Below are positions 1-9,205 of a stretch of 64,000 nucleotides of DNA, piece by piece (the first letter of the stretch is position 1; each line of letters opens with the position of its first letter). Both the position numbers and the translations under genes were made by a program. The notes under the pieces were generated by a model that saw nothing but the letters and a program-made list of their open reading frames with translations, was not told where the DNA came from and did no database searches. The DNA comes from Cohaesibacter gelatinilyticus (GTDB taxonomy: Bacteria > Pseudomonadota > Alphaproteobacteria > Rhizobiales > Cohaesibacteraceae). The stretch lies in assembly GCF_900215605.1 (NCBI RefSeq), contig NZ_OBEL01000006.1:248001-312000 (forward strand), given 5' to 3'.

Positions 1-590
1 TGGTGGGCAAACAGATCAGTGCCGGCCAGCCGGGTCAGACATCCTGGAATGCCTTTAACAATCTGCTGAAAGTACATGGCATGACCATCGAAGATCTGGA
101 AGCCAATGGTGGCAAGCTTCATCATCTGAGCTGGAAGGAATCCCAAAACGGCTTGCGCAACGGTCAGCTCGACGCCGTGATGTGGGTGGCTCTCTATCCG
201 CATTCCACCGTTCTGGCAACAGAAACTGCCCGCAAGATCCGTGTACTGGATCTGGATGATGCAATGGTCGATGAATATCTTTCCAAATATGGCAGCGGCT
301 TCGAAAAAGTCACCCTGCCGGTGGGTCTCTATCAGGGTCAGTCAAAGCCGGTGACCTCGGTTGGCACCAAGACCTTCCTGTTTGCCTCTGACAAGATGTC
401 TGATGACACCGCTTACAAGGTTACATCCAGCATCTGGAACAATCTTGATCGCTTCCAAAAAACCCATGCCCTACTGCAATATATCGAAGCAGAGACTGCT
501 GGTCGCGGCATGCTGGTGCCTCTTCATCCCGGTGCTGCCAAATTCTACAAGGAAAAAGGCATCCCGATGGATAAGCCAGCTCTGAAGTAG
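1..590 (+). CDS. TAXI-family TRAP transporter solute-binding protein, 3' part
   Basis: This is the C-terminal part of a periplasmic binding protein; the reading frame is open at the left edge, so the true start and signal peptide lie outside the window. About 195 residues are visible. They show the TAXI-type pattern: a segment ending in DAVMWVALYPHSTV, then a variable middle and a C-terminal stretch MLVPLHPGAAKFYKEKG, which is typical of the end of this family. The protein would capture a small organic acid or amino acid and hand it to the membrane subunit encoded next (757-2649). The ligand cannot be told from the sequence. The GTG at position 3 is probably an internal valine, not a start. 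Confidence 0.85.
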   Translation, partial: VGKQISAGQPGQTSWNAFNNLLKVHGMTIEDLEANGGKLHHLSWKESQNGLRNGQLDAVMWVALYPHSTVLATETARKIRVLDLDDAMVDEYLSKYGSGFEKVTLPVGLYQGQSKPVTSVGTKTFLFASDKMSDDTAYKVTSSIWNNLDRFQKTHALLQYIEAETAGRGMLVPLHPGAAKFYKEKGIPMDKPALK

Positions 591-597
591 CAGCCTG

Positions 598-625
598 GCT
601 CTCGCTTTTCCCTAGAAGTGAGAGC
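598..625 (+). terminator. Attenuator-like hairpin between TRAP binding protein and permease
   Basis: GCTCTC-g-CTT pairs with AAG-t-GAGAGC (about 598-607 with 615-625). It begins 8 bases after the stop codon and is followed by a short CTTTCCC stretch, not a clean T-run. Such hairpins often lower expression of the permease relative to the binding protein. Function is inferred. Confidence 0.35.
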
Positions 626-756
626 TCTTTCCCTGTTTGACGATCTGAGTTAATGCCTTATCTAACTTCCCTCCAGATAAGGTCGAGATAGATCGCCAAA
701 CAGGGTTGCATCTTGAATTTTCATCCGGCGACCAAGCATTTCAGGAGCGGCCACTC

Positions 757-2649
757 ATGCCCTTCACTCTCGATAAAACCGTTTCGGTTTTGGCAGTCTC
801 CATGGCGATGTTTCATCTGTTGGTGGCATCCCCGTTTTTTCTGTTCCCCGATTTGGTGGTACGCGGAACGCATCTGCTTTTATCGCTTGTGATCGGATTT
901 CTGATTTATAGATCGGCGGGTGGCGTGTTCCGCTCCATGCTTGATTGGGGCCTGATCCTGCTATCGGTTCTGTGTGTCGGATATCTGATTGTCAATCATA
1001 GCTCAATTGTCGTGCGTCCACCATGGACACAGGTCGCGACGCCGGCGGAGTTACTTGTCGCGTTAGGCACGGTGCTTGTGGTGCTGGAAATGACGCGTCG
1101 CGCCCTTGGCATGTCCATCACGGCGCTATGCGTTATCTTCATTGCGTATGGTTTTGCCGGGCCCTATTTGCGTCATGTCGATTTTCTGCGTCCGCTGGCT
1201 CATAAGGGCGTGAGCATCAATCAGTTTGTCGATCAGATCTATTTCAGTTTCGAGGGCATTTTTGGAGTGGCACTTGGCGTCTCCACCGATTTCATTTTCC
1301 TGTTTGTGGTCTTTGGGGCATTGCTTCAGGTGATTGGCGGCGGGGACTTTTTCGTCAATGTCACCAAGTCCGCGACCGGTGCCACACGAGGTGGGCCGGC
1401 CAAGATGGCCGTTGTTGCCAGCGCCTTGATGGGCACTATGTCCGGCAGTTCGGTTGCCAATGTGGCAACCACCGGTGCCATAACCATTCCGATGATGAAA
1501 AAGCTGGGCTATCCGAAGGCCTTTGCCGGGGCGGTGGAGGCTGTGGCTTCGACCGGAGGGCAAATCACACCACCCATCATGGGAGCTGCGGCCTTTCTGA
1601 TGGCCGCGATTTTGGGCATCACCTATCAGGAAGTGATCACAGCTGCAGCCTTGCCCGCCTTTCTATTCTTTGCCTCCCTGTTTGTGGCGGTGCATTGGGA
1701 AGCTTTGAAACATGGCTTGCAACCGCTGGAACGCAGCGAGAAGGGCGCGACCTGGCGTGAGTTCAAGGCTGGCTGGACCTTCCTTCTGCCGCTTGTGGTG
1801 ATCATGACGTTCCTGATCATGGGCTATACACCAAGCCTTTGCGCCTTTTATGGAGTAGTTGCGACCCTGATCACTCCCTTCCTGCGGGCATCCACCCGTG
1901 TGTCGGGCAAGACGCTGGCCCATGGGCTGGAATTTGGAGCCAAGTCAGCAGTGACCGTTGCCATTGCCTGCGCGTCAGCTGGCATCATTGTCGGCATCGT
2001 ACAGATTTCGGGCCTTGGTTTTCGCTTTTCCAGTCTGGTGCTGGCCTTTGCCGATGGCAATCTTTATATGGCGTTGTTCCTTGCCATGATTGCCGCTTTC
2101 ATCTTTGGTATGGGCATGCCGACAACCCCAGCTTATATCATTCAGGCCACTCTGGTTGCGCCCGCATTGGTGGACCTTGGGGCCAATCCTTTGGCAGCCC
2201 ACCTATTCGTCTTCTATTATGCAGTATTGGGACAAATCACACCTCCGGTTGCTGTGGCCGCTTTTGCAGCAGCACCGATTGCGGACACCAGTTCCACATC
2301 GGTTGGCTGGCGGGCCTTTGCACTCGGCATTCCTGCCTATGTCATTCCGTTTTTGTTTGTCGCCAATCCCGAACTTTTAGGTCAGGGCAATTGGGCCGAT
2401 CTGGCACAGGTTCTGCTGCGCTCTGCCATTGCCATTGTGTGTCTGTCCATTGCGCTGACAGGTTGGCTGGCCGGACGTGGGCTTGGCTGGATCGGTCGGA
2501 CCTTCCTGCTGGTAGCCGCAAGCTTGCTGATCACTGCTGATCTGGCCTTCAATGGCCTTGCAATTCTCGCTCTGCTGTTGGTTTGGCTGATGCAGCGATA
2601 TGGCCTGAATTTCTTCGATAAAAAAGATGCAAGTTATGACCGAAGCTAG
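757..2649 (+). CDS. TRAP transporter fused permease (4TM/12TM type)
   Basis: Integral inner-membrane permease of a TRAP secondary transporter, in which the small DctQ-like and large DctM-like subunits form one chain. From the ATG at 757 it is 630 residues, the usual size for TAXI-associated fused permeases, with hydrophobic segments along most of its length. The motif GTMSGSSVANVATTGAITIP followed by TGGQITPPIMGAAAF is the hallmark of this family. A second related motif, FGMGMPTTPAYI ... GQITPPVAVAAF, lies in the C-terminal half. An in-frame TTG at 706 would add 17 residues, but AGGAGCGG sits 7 bases before 757, so the ATG is chosen. It pairs with the binding protein just upstream and uses an ion gradient for uptake. 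Confidence 0.9.
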   Translation: MPFTLDKTVSVLAVSMAMFHLLVASPFFLFPDLVVRGTHLLLSLVIGFLIYRSAGGVFRSMLDWGLILLSVLCVGYLIVNHSSIVVRPPWTQVATPAELLVALGTVLVVLEMTRRALGMSITALCVIFIAYGFAGPYLRHVDFLRPLAHKGVSINQFVDQIYFSFEGIFGVALGVSTDFIFLFVVFGALLQVIGGGDFFVNVTKSATGATRGGPAKMAVVASALMGTMSGSSVANVATTGAITIPMMKKLGYPKAFAGAVEAVASTGGQITPPIMGAAAFLMAAILGITYQEVITAAALPAFLFFASLFVAVHWEALKHGLQPLERSEKGATWREFKAGWTFLLPLVVIMTFLIMGYTPSLCAFYGVVATLITPFLRASTRVSGKTLAHGLEFGAKSAVTVAIACASAGIIVGIVQISGLGFRFSSLVLAFADGNLYMALFLAMIAAFIFGMGMPTTPAYIIQATLVAPALVDLGANPLAAHLFVFYYAVLGQITPPVAVAAFAAAPIADTSSTSVGWRAFALGIPAYVIPFLFVANPELLGQGNWADLAQVLLRSAIAIVCLSIALTGWLAGRGLGWIGRTFLLVAASLLITADLAFNGLAILALLLVWLMQRYGLNFFDKKDASYDRS

Positions 2650-3151
2650 ATATTCCGATCAGATGAATTGTGCCGAGGTAGAGGGCGCGCTCGATAAGCT
2701 GATTGCCACCTTACCGCAGCCAGAGGGAACCAAATATCCCTATGATCTGGTTGCAATTGAAGGGCTAACCGTTTTTCTTGCCGGTCAAGTGCCAAAGCAA
2801 AATGGGGCTCTGGCTCATGTCGGCAAGGTAGGCGGGGAAGTCAGTCCTGACGAGGCAGTGCAAAGCGCGCGAATTTGCGCCCAGCAGGCTCTGTCCTGGT
2901 TCCATGTCTGCGCGGGCGGTTTGCACAATCTTCAGCGCGTTCTACGCATCACCTGCTATGTCGCCCATGATGACAGTTTCAGCGACATTTCATCAATCGC
3001 TGACGGGGCGTCGAATTTTCTGATCGAGGCCTTGTCGGATCGCGGCCGCCATGCGCGCTCGGTCATCGGGGTCAAAAGCCTGCCACGCAATGCCCCTGTG
3101 CTGATTGAGATGACGGCATCGCTCAAATCCCCCCAACCACAAACTTTTTGA
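2627..3151 (+). CDS. RidA/YjgF-family protein
   Basis: RidA-like protein of about 174 residues, longer than the classic 128-residue RidA, and resembling the subfamily ending in GRHARSVIGV-x-SLP-x-NAPV. That C-terminal motif supplies the arginine used by true RidA proteins to hydrolyse reactive enamine/imine intermediates; whether this subfamily does the same reaction is not established here. Trimeric barrel fold is expected. The gene overlaps the end of the permease gene by 23 bases, so the two are translationally linked. Start could be 2627 or the ATG at 2636. Co-transcription with a TRAP importer suggests a role in catabolism of an imported nitrogen compound (inference). Confidence 0.8.
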   Translation: MQVMTEARYSDQMNCAEVEGALDKLIATLPQPEGTKYPYDLVAIEGLTVFLAGQVPKQNGALAHVGKVGGEVSPDEAVQSARICAQQALSWFHVCAGGLHNLQRVLRITCYVAHDDSFSDISSIADGASNFLIEALSDRGRHARSVIGVKSLPRNAPVLIEMTASLKSPQPQTF

Positions 3152-3187
3152 TGTGAAATTGCAGATCTTAAAGCAAGGGAGCGTAAC

Positions 3188-4123
3188 ATGACGGCAAAAA
3201 CGCTGCCGGTGCTGGATTCAAAATCAGCGCTTTTGTTGCTTGTGCTATCTGCCCTTTGGGGTGGATCTTTCTTTTTCGGTGATATTGCACTTCAGGAAGT
3301 ACCACCGTTGACCGTGACCCTGCATCGTGTCATCTGGGCTGCGCCCATCGTTGCTCTGGTCATGAAACTGAAAGGGATTGCCTTTCCGCGATCCCTGCTG
3401 TTTTGGGGCGCAAGCGTCGTGATGGGAGCGTTGAACAATGCCATTCCCTTTGCGCTGATCCTTTGGGGGCAGACACAAATCGAAAGTGGCCTTGCTTCCA
3501 TTCTGAACAGTACTACCTCCATGTTTGCCGTGGTTGTGGCTGGGCTTTTCCTGGCGGATGAGCCTTTTACTTTTCGAAAATTTGTCGGCGTGATGCTTGG
3601 TACGGCAGGTGTGGTTTTCATCATGGGACCAGATATGCTGGGTGATTTCAGTCTTGGCAATCTGGCGCAACTTGCCATTCTTGGAGGCTCGCTGGGATAT
3701 GCATTGGCCGGGGTCTGGGCGAAACGAACCATGTCTGGCCATCCGCCGCTGGCTTGTGCTTTTGGTATGCTGATCTGCACGACGTTTCTACTGATCCCGA
3801 TTGTCCTGATGGTTGATGGTGCACCGCGTCTGGTATTATCCATCCCGGTTTGGGGAGCCTTGCTGGGGATTTCTGCTCTCTCTACCGCGCTGGCCTATGT
3901 GCTCTATTTCATCATTCTTACACGGGCCGGAGCTGGCAATGTGCTGCTGGTGGCCTTGCTCACACCGCTCTTTGCCATTGCTCTTGGGGTTTGCTTTCTC
4001 GGCGAAACCATGGCACCGGAGATTTGGATCGGCTTTGCCATCATCGCGCTTGGTTTTGCAGTGATGGATGGTCGCCTCGGAACGTTACTTATGCGAAAGC
4101 TTTCGATCATTGCACATTCTTGA
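3188..4123 (+). CDS. EamA-domain DMT-superfamily transporter
   Basis: Inner-membrane transporter of 311 residues with about ten hydrophobic segments arranged as two EamA repeats. Visible family motifs are LSALWGGSFFFGDIAL near the N-terminus, and the second repeat ends with GETMAPEIWIGFAIIALG. Members of this family usually export amino acids or other metabolites, and substrate cannot be read from sequence. AAGGGAG precedes the ATG at good spacing. It follows the RidA gene by 36 bases in the same direction and ends at a strong convergent terminator, so it is probably the last gene of the TRAP-ridA operon. A second, unrelated EamA gene lies at 48968. Confidence 0.87.
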   Translation: MTAKTLPVLDSKSALLLLVLSALWGGSFFFGDIALQEVPPLTVTLHRVIWAAPIVALVMKLKGIAFPRSLLFWGASVVMGALNNAIPFALILWGQTQIESGLASILNSTTSMFAVVVAGLFLADEPFTFRKFVGVMLGTAGVVFIMGPDMLGDFSLGNLAQLAILGGSLGYALAGVWAKRTMSGHPPLACAFGMLICTTFLLIPIVLMVDGAPRLVLSIPVWGALLGISALSTALAYVLYFIILTRAGAGNVLLVALLTPLFAIALGVCFLGETMAPEIWIGFAIIALGFAVMDGRLGTLLMRKLSIIAHS

Positions 4124-4190
4124 CCTGCCAATCCCCATATGCAGTCATCAATAAATTGAAAATAAATAGTACAGACCGACCAGCCACACA

Positions 4191-4232
4191 AAACAAAAGG
4201 CCTCCCTTTTCTCAAAGAGAGACCTTTTGTTT
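4191..4232. terminator. Bidirectional terminator between eamA-type gene and trpB
   Basis: The left arm AAACAAAAGG-CCTC pairs with GAGAGACCTTTTGTTT on the right. It has A-rich and T-rich flanks on both strands and serves the two convergent genes. Confidence 0.8.
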
Positions 4233-4244
4233 GAATTGCAAGAC

Positions 4245-5456
4245 TTAAAGTTTGAAGTCATCACCAAAGCCGAATTTCTCGGTCACATAATCAATGTCCT
4301 TGTCACCACGACCGGACAGATTGACCAGAATGCTTTCACCTGGATGGGAGATTGCCATTTTCATGGCATAAGCAATAGCATGGGAGCTTTCCAGAGCTGG
4401 AATGATGCCTTCATGACGAGACAGTGCATAGAATGCTTTCAAGGTCTCTTCATCACTGGCAGAACCATACTGAACCTTGCCGATGGTGTGCAGATAGGAA
4501 TGCTCTGGACCAACGCCGGGATAATCAAGGCCAGATGCAATGGAGTGAACCGGTGCAGGTTCACCATTTTCATCCTTCAGCATGATGCATTTGAAACCAT
4601 GAATTTGGCCCGGCTCACCATAGGTGATGGTTGCAGCATGCTTGCCCAGCTCTGTGCCAGTACCATGCGGCTCGACACCATGTAGCTGAACCTGATCATC
4701 ATCAATGAAGCCGGAGAACAGGCCCATGGCATTGGAGCCGCCACCGACACATGCCACGACATGGTCAGGATTGTTGCCAGTCATTTCAAGGAACTGATCC
4801 TTGGCTTCAAAGCCCATCACGGACTGGAAATCACGAACCATTTTCGGGAAAGGATGCGGGCCAACCACAGAGCCGATGGCATAGATGGCATCTTCGGTCT
4901 GCTCCAGATAAGACATGAAGGCGGAATCGACAGCTTCCTTCAGGGTCTTGGCACCAAAGGAAACCGGCACAACCTTTGCGCCCAACAGTTTCATGCGCAC
5001 CACATTCGGATGCTCCTTGGCGATATCCACTTCACCCATATGGATTTCACATTCCATACCGAAATAGGAAGCAGCGGTCGCCAAAGCCACACCATGCTGA
5101 CCAGCACCGGTCTCAGCAATCAGCTTCTTCTTGCCCATGAATTTGGCAAGCAGGGCTTCGCCCATACAATGGTTCAGCTTATGCGCACCGGTATGATTGA
5201 GATCTTCACGCTTCAGATAAATCTGTGCGCCACCCATAGCGTTAGAAAGGTTCTTTGCATGCTGAACCGGTGTAGGGCGACCCTGGAAATGCTTCCGGAT
5301 GTAGCGCAGTTCGGCAATATAGGAGCTATCTACGGCCAGACGCTCATAGGCTTCGGCAATTTCCTTGAAATGCGGCTCCAGTTGCGGCGGAATGAAGGCC
5401 CCACCAAACTCACCGAAAAAGCCGTCCTTGGAAGGCATTGTTTTTAAATAGCCCAT
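4245..5456 (-). CDS. trpB: Tryptophan synthase beta chain, stand-alone copy
   Basis: PLP enzyme of 403 residues that condenses indole with L-serine to form tryptophan. Catalytic features are intact: PLP-binding Lys93 in HTGAHKLNH, Glu115 in AETGAGQHG, the phosphate loop [19 protein letters not shown] and the C-terminal SGRGDKD. The N-terminus [16 protein letters not shown] is typical of TrpB1. The PLP loop reads [10 protein letters not shown], where enterobacterial TrpB has HGGAHKTNQV. No trpA or trpF is adjacent; in this order the main trpB normally sits in a trpFBA operon, so this is probably a second, solitary copy. It is divergent from the polyamine operon and shares its 410-base regulatory gap. 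Alternative role: scavenging of free indole or a related beta-replacement reaction. Confidence 0.9.
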   Translation of the reverse strand: MGYLKTMPSKDGFFGEFGGAFIPPQLEPHFKEIAEAYERLAVDSSYIAELRYIRKHFQGRPTPVQHAKNLSNAMGGAQIYLKREDLNHTGAHKLNHCMGEALLAKFMGKKKLIAETGAGQHGVALATAASYFGMECEIHMGEVDIAKEHPNVVRMKLLGAKVVPVSFGAKTLKEAVDSAFMSYLEQTEDAIYAIGSVVGPHPFPKMVRDFQSVMGFEAKDQFLEMTGNNPDHVVACVGGGSNAMGLFSGFIDDDQVQLHGVEPHGTGTELGKHAATITYGEPGQIHGFKCIMLKDENGEPAPVHSIASGLDYPGVGPEHSYLHTIGKVQYGSASDEETLKAFYALSRHEGIIPALESSHAIAYAMKMAISHPGESILVNLSGRGDKDIDYVTEKFGFGDDFKL

Positions 5457-5485
5457 AATTTCACTCCCAGACCTTCAATCTTATA

Positions 5486-5615
5486 TTGTGAGGCTTCCTT
5501 CATTCGAAAGCTCAAAAGCATTTGCGATAATCTAGAGCAATCTGGATCCAATTGAAAAGGCCCACAATGTGATAAGCTTGAGGACTCACAATTTACCCCC
5601 AAATTGTGATCACAA
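5486..5615. promoter_or_regulatory. Cluster of TTGTGA/TCACAA palindromes in the trpB-speA divergent promoter
   Basis: The 5457-5870 gap has no convincing gene. It holds TTGTGA at 5486-5491, TGTGAT near 5569, TCACAATTT (5586-5594) facing AAATTGTGA (5601-5609), and a perfect palindrome TTGTGATCACAA (5604-5615). These look like dimeric-regulator sites that could act on trpB, on speA, or on both. The same hexamer recurs before the polyamine-type ABC transporter (37512-37615). Confidence 0.5.
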
Positions 5616-5870
5616 GACGCTGAAACCTCATCTCTTTTCGGTTCCAATCCAAGAACAAGGCCAACAAACTGTCAGAAAGCACAATTGAGCCAAATTTTCC
5701 TTGGACTTGTCGATCACTTTCCGCCATAAGCCCCTCACACCGCTCCATAGACGGAGCTGACAGAAGAATGAGGTTTCTCGACGAAACAACTGGGCTGCAT
5801 TCACAAGACGCAAAATCTTACGCTCTTGCCCAATCCAGCCCCTAGGCCCTTGTAGGCCTGACATTGAAGG

Positions 5871-7769
5871 ATGACGCGGTTGAGCAATTCTGGACCTGAA
5901 GCGATTTATGGAATCGAACGTTGGGGCAAAGGCCTGTTTGAGGTGCTGGAGAATGGCAATATTGGCCTGATCACGCAGCATGGTGAAACCACCACCACAA
6001 CGGACCTGACATCAATCCTGCATTCACTGGAAGAGCGCGGCATTGCCTCGCCCATTCTGTTGCGCATCGCCAACAATCTGCAAAGCCAGATCGACAAGAT
6101 CAACAATGGCTTTCAGACCGCTATCAAGGAGCTGAATTACAAGAACAGCTATCGCGGTGTCTTTCCTGTCAAAGTCAATCAGCAAGCCCATGTGATCGAA
6201 AAAATCGTCGAATATGGTGCCCCTCACAATTTCGGCCTCGAAGTCGGCTCCAAGCCAGAACTGATCATCGCTCTGGGCCAGCGTCTGGCGACTGAGAGCC
6301 TGCTCATCTGCAACGGCATCAAGGATAGCGAATTCATCTCGCTGGCACTGCTGTCCCGCAAGCTTGGTTTCAATACCGTGCTGGTGCTGGAAAGTGTCTC
6401 CGAGCTGGAACTTGTTCTCAAGGAATCCAAACGCATTGGCATCCGGCCAGCTCTTGGTATCCGCATCAAGCTGAACAATCGCATCACCGGCAACTGGGCA
6501 CTGTCTTCTGGCGACCGGTCTGCCTTCGGTCTCTCCGCTCCTGATGTGCTGCACGTGATTGAGCGCCTGAAGGAAGAAGAGTTTCTCGATTGCCTGCTGT
6601 TGCAGCATTTCCATCTGGGCAGTCAGGTGCCTGATATTCTGGATGTGCGGCGCTCTACAGCAGAAGCTTGCCGCTTCTTTGTCGAGCTTCGCAAGGAAGG
6701 CGCTCCACTGAAATATATCGATCTCGGCGGTGGCCTTGGCATTGATTATACCGGCGAGCATAAATCGACCGAAAACTCCATCAACTACACCACGACCGAA
6801 TATTGCAACAATATCGTCGAAGCGGTGAAGAACACTATGGATGATGCAGGTGAAGATCATCCAATCATCGTCACGGAAAGTGGCCGTGCGACAGTTGCCT
6901 ATTCCTCGATGCTGCTCTTCAACATTCTCGATGTCACCCATTATGAAGATCGGGAAACCATAGAAATCGGTAATGATGATCTGCGCTCGCTACGTGATAT
7001 GCGCGATGTTGAGAGCTATCTGACCCCTACTCGTCTACAGGAATGCCTGAACGATGTAACCTTCTATCGCGATGAAGTGCGCCGCAACTTTGGCCGTGGC
7101 GAGATTGGCCTGCGCGATCTGGTGAAAGCAGAAAAGCTTTATCTGCATCTGGTCAGCAGAATGCGCAAAGTAGCACAAGGTGATGAATGGGTCTCTGACG
7201 ACGTGAAAAGCGCGCTTGAAAGCTCCGCCGATATCTATCACGCCAATTTCTCTCTCTTCCAGAGCTTGCCGGATGTCTGGGCCATAGACCAGTTGCACCC
7301 AATCATCCCGATCCAACGCCTGAATGAAGAGCCAACCCGCCGCGCGATCCTCTCTGACATCACCTGCGATAGTGACGGCAAGGTCGACCAGTTCGTACTG
7401 GCCGATGGCATCTCCAATTCCCTGCCAGTGCATGAGCTGTCCGAGGGTGAACATTACCATCTTGCCGTCTTCTTTGTCGGCGCCTATCAGGAAACTCTGG
7501 GCGATCTGCATAATCTCTTTGGCGATACCAATGTGGCCACCATCGAGATCCAGCCGGATGGTGATGTGAACCTCATCCATGAGGTCGAAGGCGATACCAT
7601 CGCCGAGGTCTTGCGCTATGTGGAATATGATCCCCTTGCGCTTTCCAATTCTTTCAAGAAAATGGTGGAAGAAGCCGTTTCCAAGAAACGGCTGACTGCG
7701 GGTGAACGCAAAACCATCATGACTGCTTTCAAAGAAAGCTTGAACGGCTACACTTATTTCGAGCATTAG
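5871..7769 (+). CDS. speA: Biosynthetic arginine decarboxylase
   Basis: Cytoplasmic PLP enzyme of 632 residues that decarboxylates arginine to agmatine, the first step of the polyamine route encoded here. It has the fold-III decarboxylase pattern: PLP lysine Lys101 in YRGVFPVKVNQQ, HFHLGSQ, the glycine loop LGGGLGIDYTG and VTESGRA. The C-terminal region runs to YTYFEH, and length matches bacterial SpeA. Start is uncertain: the ATG at 5871 directly abuts the GAAGG ribosome-binding site, whereas an in-frame TTG at 5880 is spaced properly, so translation may begin there. The operon continues with carboxyspermidine dehydrogenase, nspC and speB. Confidence 0.93.
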   Translation: MTRLSNSGPEAIYGIERWGKGLFEVLENGNIGLITQHGETTTTTDLTSILHSLEERGIASPILLRIANNLQSQIDKINNGFQTAIKELNYKNSYRGVFPVKVNQQAHVIEKIVEYGAPHNFGLEVGSKPELIIALGQRLATESLLICNGIKDSEFISLALLSRKLGFNTVLVLESVSELELVLKESKRIGIRPALGIRIKLNNRITGNWALSSGDRSAFGLSAPDVLHVIERLKEEEFLDCLLLQHFHLGSQVPDILDVRRSTAEACRFFVELRKEGAPLKYIDLGGGLGIDYTGEHKSTENSINYTTTEYCNNIVEAVKNTMDDAGEDHPIIVTESGRATVAYSSMLLFNILDVTHYEDRETIEIGNDDLRSLRDMRDVESYLTPTRLQECLNDVTFYRDEVRRNFGRGEIGLRDLVKAEKLYLHLVSRMRKVAQGDEWVSDDVKSALESSADIYHANFSLFQSLPDVWAIDQLHPIIPIQRLNEEPTRRAILSDITCDSDGKVDQFVLADGISNSLPVHELSEGEHYHLAVFFVGAYQETLGDLHNLFGDTNVATIEIQPDGDVNLIHEVEGDTIAEVLRYVEYDPLALSNSFKKMVEEAVSKKRLTAGERKTIMTAFKESLNGYTYFEH

Positions 7770-7925
7770 TGCGCGTCTCATTGGATTGTATCCACAATCC
7801 AACGCCAAAGATTCGCACCCCTAAAATGAACTAGACTATGTCGCTGTGAATCCCATTCACTGGGACTTAGTCTAAGTTAAACGACTGAGGAAGCACTTTC
7901 CTCCCCATAAGAAGGACAGATATCC

Positions 7926-9131
7926 ATGAACAAGGTTCTTGTTATCGGTGCAGGCGGCGTTGGCTCCGTCGTCATTCACAAAATGGCCCAACTGGCCGAC
8001 ATTTTCGGTGAAGTGACCTTGGCGTCCCGCCGCAAGTTCAAATGCGATGAGATCGCTGCTGAAGTCAAAAAGCGCATCGGCGTTGAGATCAAAACCGCCG
8101 AAGTGGATGCTGACAACAGCGAGGCAACTGCTGCCCTGATCCGCGAAACTGGCGCAACCCTCGTGGTCAATGTTGCCTTGCCTTATCAGGATCTGACCAT
8201 CATGGATGCCTGTCTGGCGACCGGCACCCATTATCTGGATACCGCCAACTACGAGCCACGCGATGAGGCCAAGTTCGAATATCACTGGCAGTGGGCGTAC
8301 CAGCAGCGTTTTGAAGAAGCAGGCCTGATGGCGCTTCTCGGCTCCGGCTTCGATCCAGGGGTGACCAACGTCTTCACTGCTCATGCCAAGAAGCACCTGC
8401 TCGACCGCATCGATACCCTCGACATTCTCGATTGCAATGGCGGCGACCATGGCCAGCATTTTGCGACCAACTTCAACCCGGAAATCAATATCCGTGAAGT
8501 CACCGCAGAAGTTCGTCATTGGGAAAATGGCGACTGGGTCACCACCCCGGCCATGTCAAACAAACAAGCCTATGACTTCCCTGTGGTTGGCGAGCGCAAC
8601 ATGTATCAGATGTATCACGAGGAGCTGGAAAGCCTCTCCAAACATCTGCCGGAAATCAAGCGCGCCCGTTTCTGGATGACTTTCGGCGATGCTTACATCA
8701 AGCATTTGGAAGTGCTGCAGAATGTTGGCATGACCCGTATTGATCCAGTGATGTATGAAGGCAAGGAAATCATCCCGCTGCAGTTTTTGAAAGCAGTTCT
8801 GCCAAATCCGGGTGATCTCGGCAAAACCACCAAAGGCAAAACCTGCATCGGCAACATCATGACCGGTGAGAAGGACGGCGAAGAGAAAACCGTCTATGTC
8901 TATAACATCTGCGATCACGAGGAGTGCTTTGCAGAAGTTGGCTCTCAGGCCGTTTCCTACACCACCGGCGTTCCTGCCATGATCGGTGCTGCCCTGATGC
9001 TGACCGGTAAATGGTCCGGCAAAGGCGTCTTCAACATGGAACAGATGGATCCGGATCCATTCATGGACATGCTGAACAAGCATGGCCTGCCATGGCAGGT
9101 GGCTGAATTGGACAAGCCTCTGGATTTCTAA
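7926..9131 (+). CDS. Carboxy(nor)spermidine dehydrogenase (saccharopine dehydrogenase-like)
   Basis: Cytoplasmic NADPH-dependent enzyme of 401 residues. It condenses putrescine (or diaminopropane) with aspartate semialdehyde and reduces the Schiff base to carboxyspermidine (or carboxynorspermidine). The N-terminal Rossmann loop VIGAGGVGSV (residues 5-14) and the block GSGFDPGVTNVFTAHA are diagnostic of the CASDH branch of the saccharopine-dehydrogenase family. AAGGACAG precedes the ATG. It lies between speA and nspC, so its product is the substrate of the next enzyme. Because speA and speB supply putrescine, the expected product is carboxyspermidine. Confidence 0.92.
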   Translation: MNKVLVIGAGGVGSVVIHKMAQLADIFGEVTLASRRKFKCDEIAAEVKKRIGVEIKTAEVDADNSEATAALIRETGATLVVNVALPYQDLTIMDACLATGTHYLDTANYEPRDEAKFEYHWQWAYQQRFEEAGLMALLGSGFDPGVTNVFTAHAKKHLLDRIDTLDILDCNGGDHGQHFATNFNPEINIREVTAEVRHWENGDWVTTPAMSNKQAYDFPVVGERNMYQMYHEELESLSKHLPEIKRARFWMTFGDAYIKHLEVLQNVGMTRIDPVMYEGKEIIPLQFLKAVLPNPGDLGKTTKGKTCIGNIMTGEKDGEEKTVYVYNICDHEECFAEVGSQAVSYTTGVPAMIGAALMLTGKWSGKGVFNMEQMDPDPFMDMLNKHGLPWQVAELDKPLDF

Positions 9132-9205
9132 TCCAACAATATCCAAGGGCTCGGATTTTCCGGGCCCTTATGCTTTGAAGACCACAAACAGAAGCAGGAA
9201 CAGGC

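Noticed and set aside
706-756. TTG start giving 17 extra residues on the TRAP permease
   Set aside because: The ATG at 757 has a good AGGAGCGG site, which the longer version would contain inside its coding region.
5444-5981. Minus-strand open frames (67 and 117 residues) upstream of trpB and across the speA start
   Set aside because: They cover the palindrome-rich regulatory gap and part of speA, with no family pattern and many rare residue combinations.
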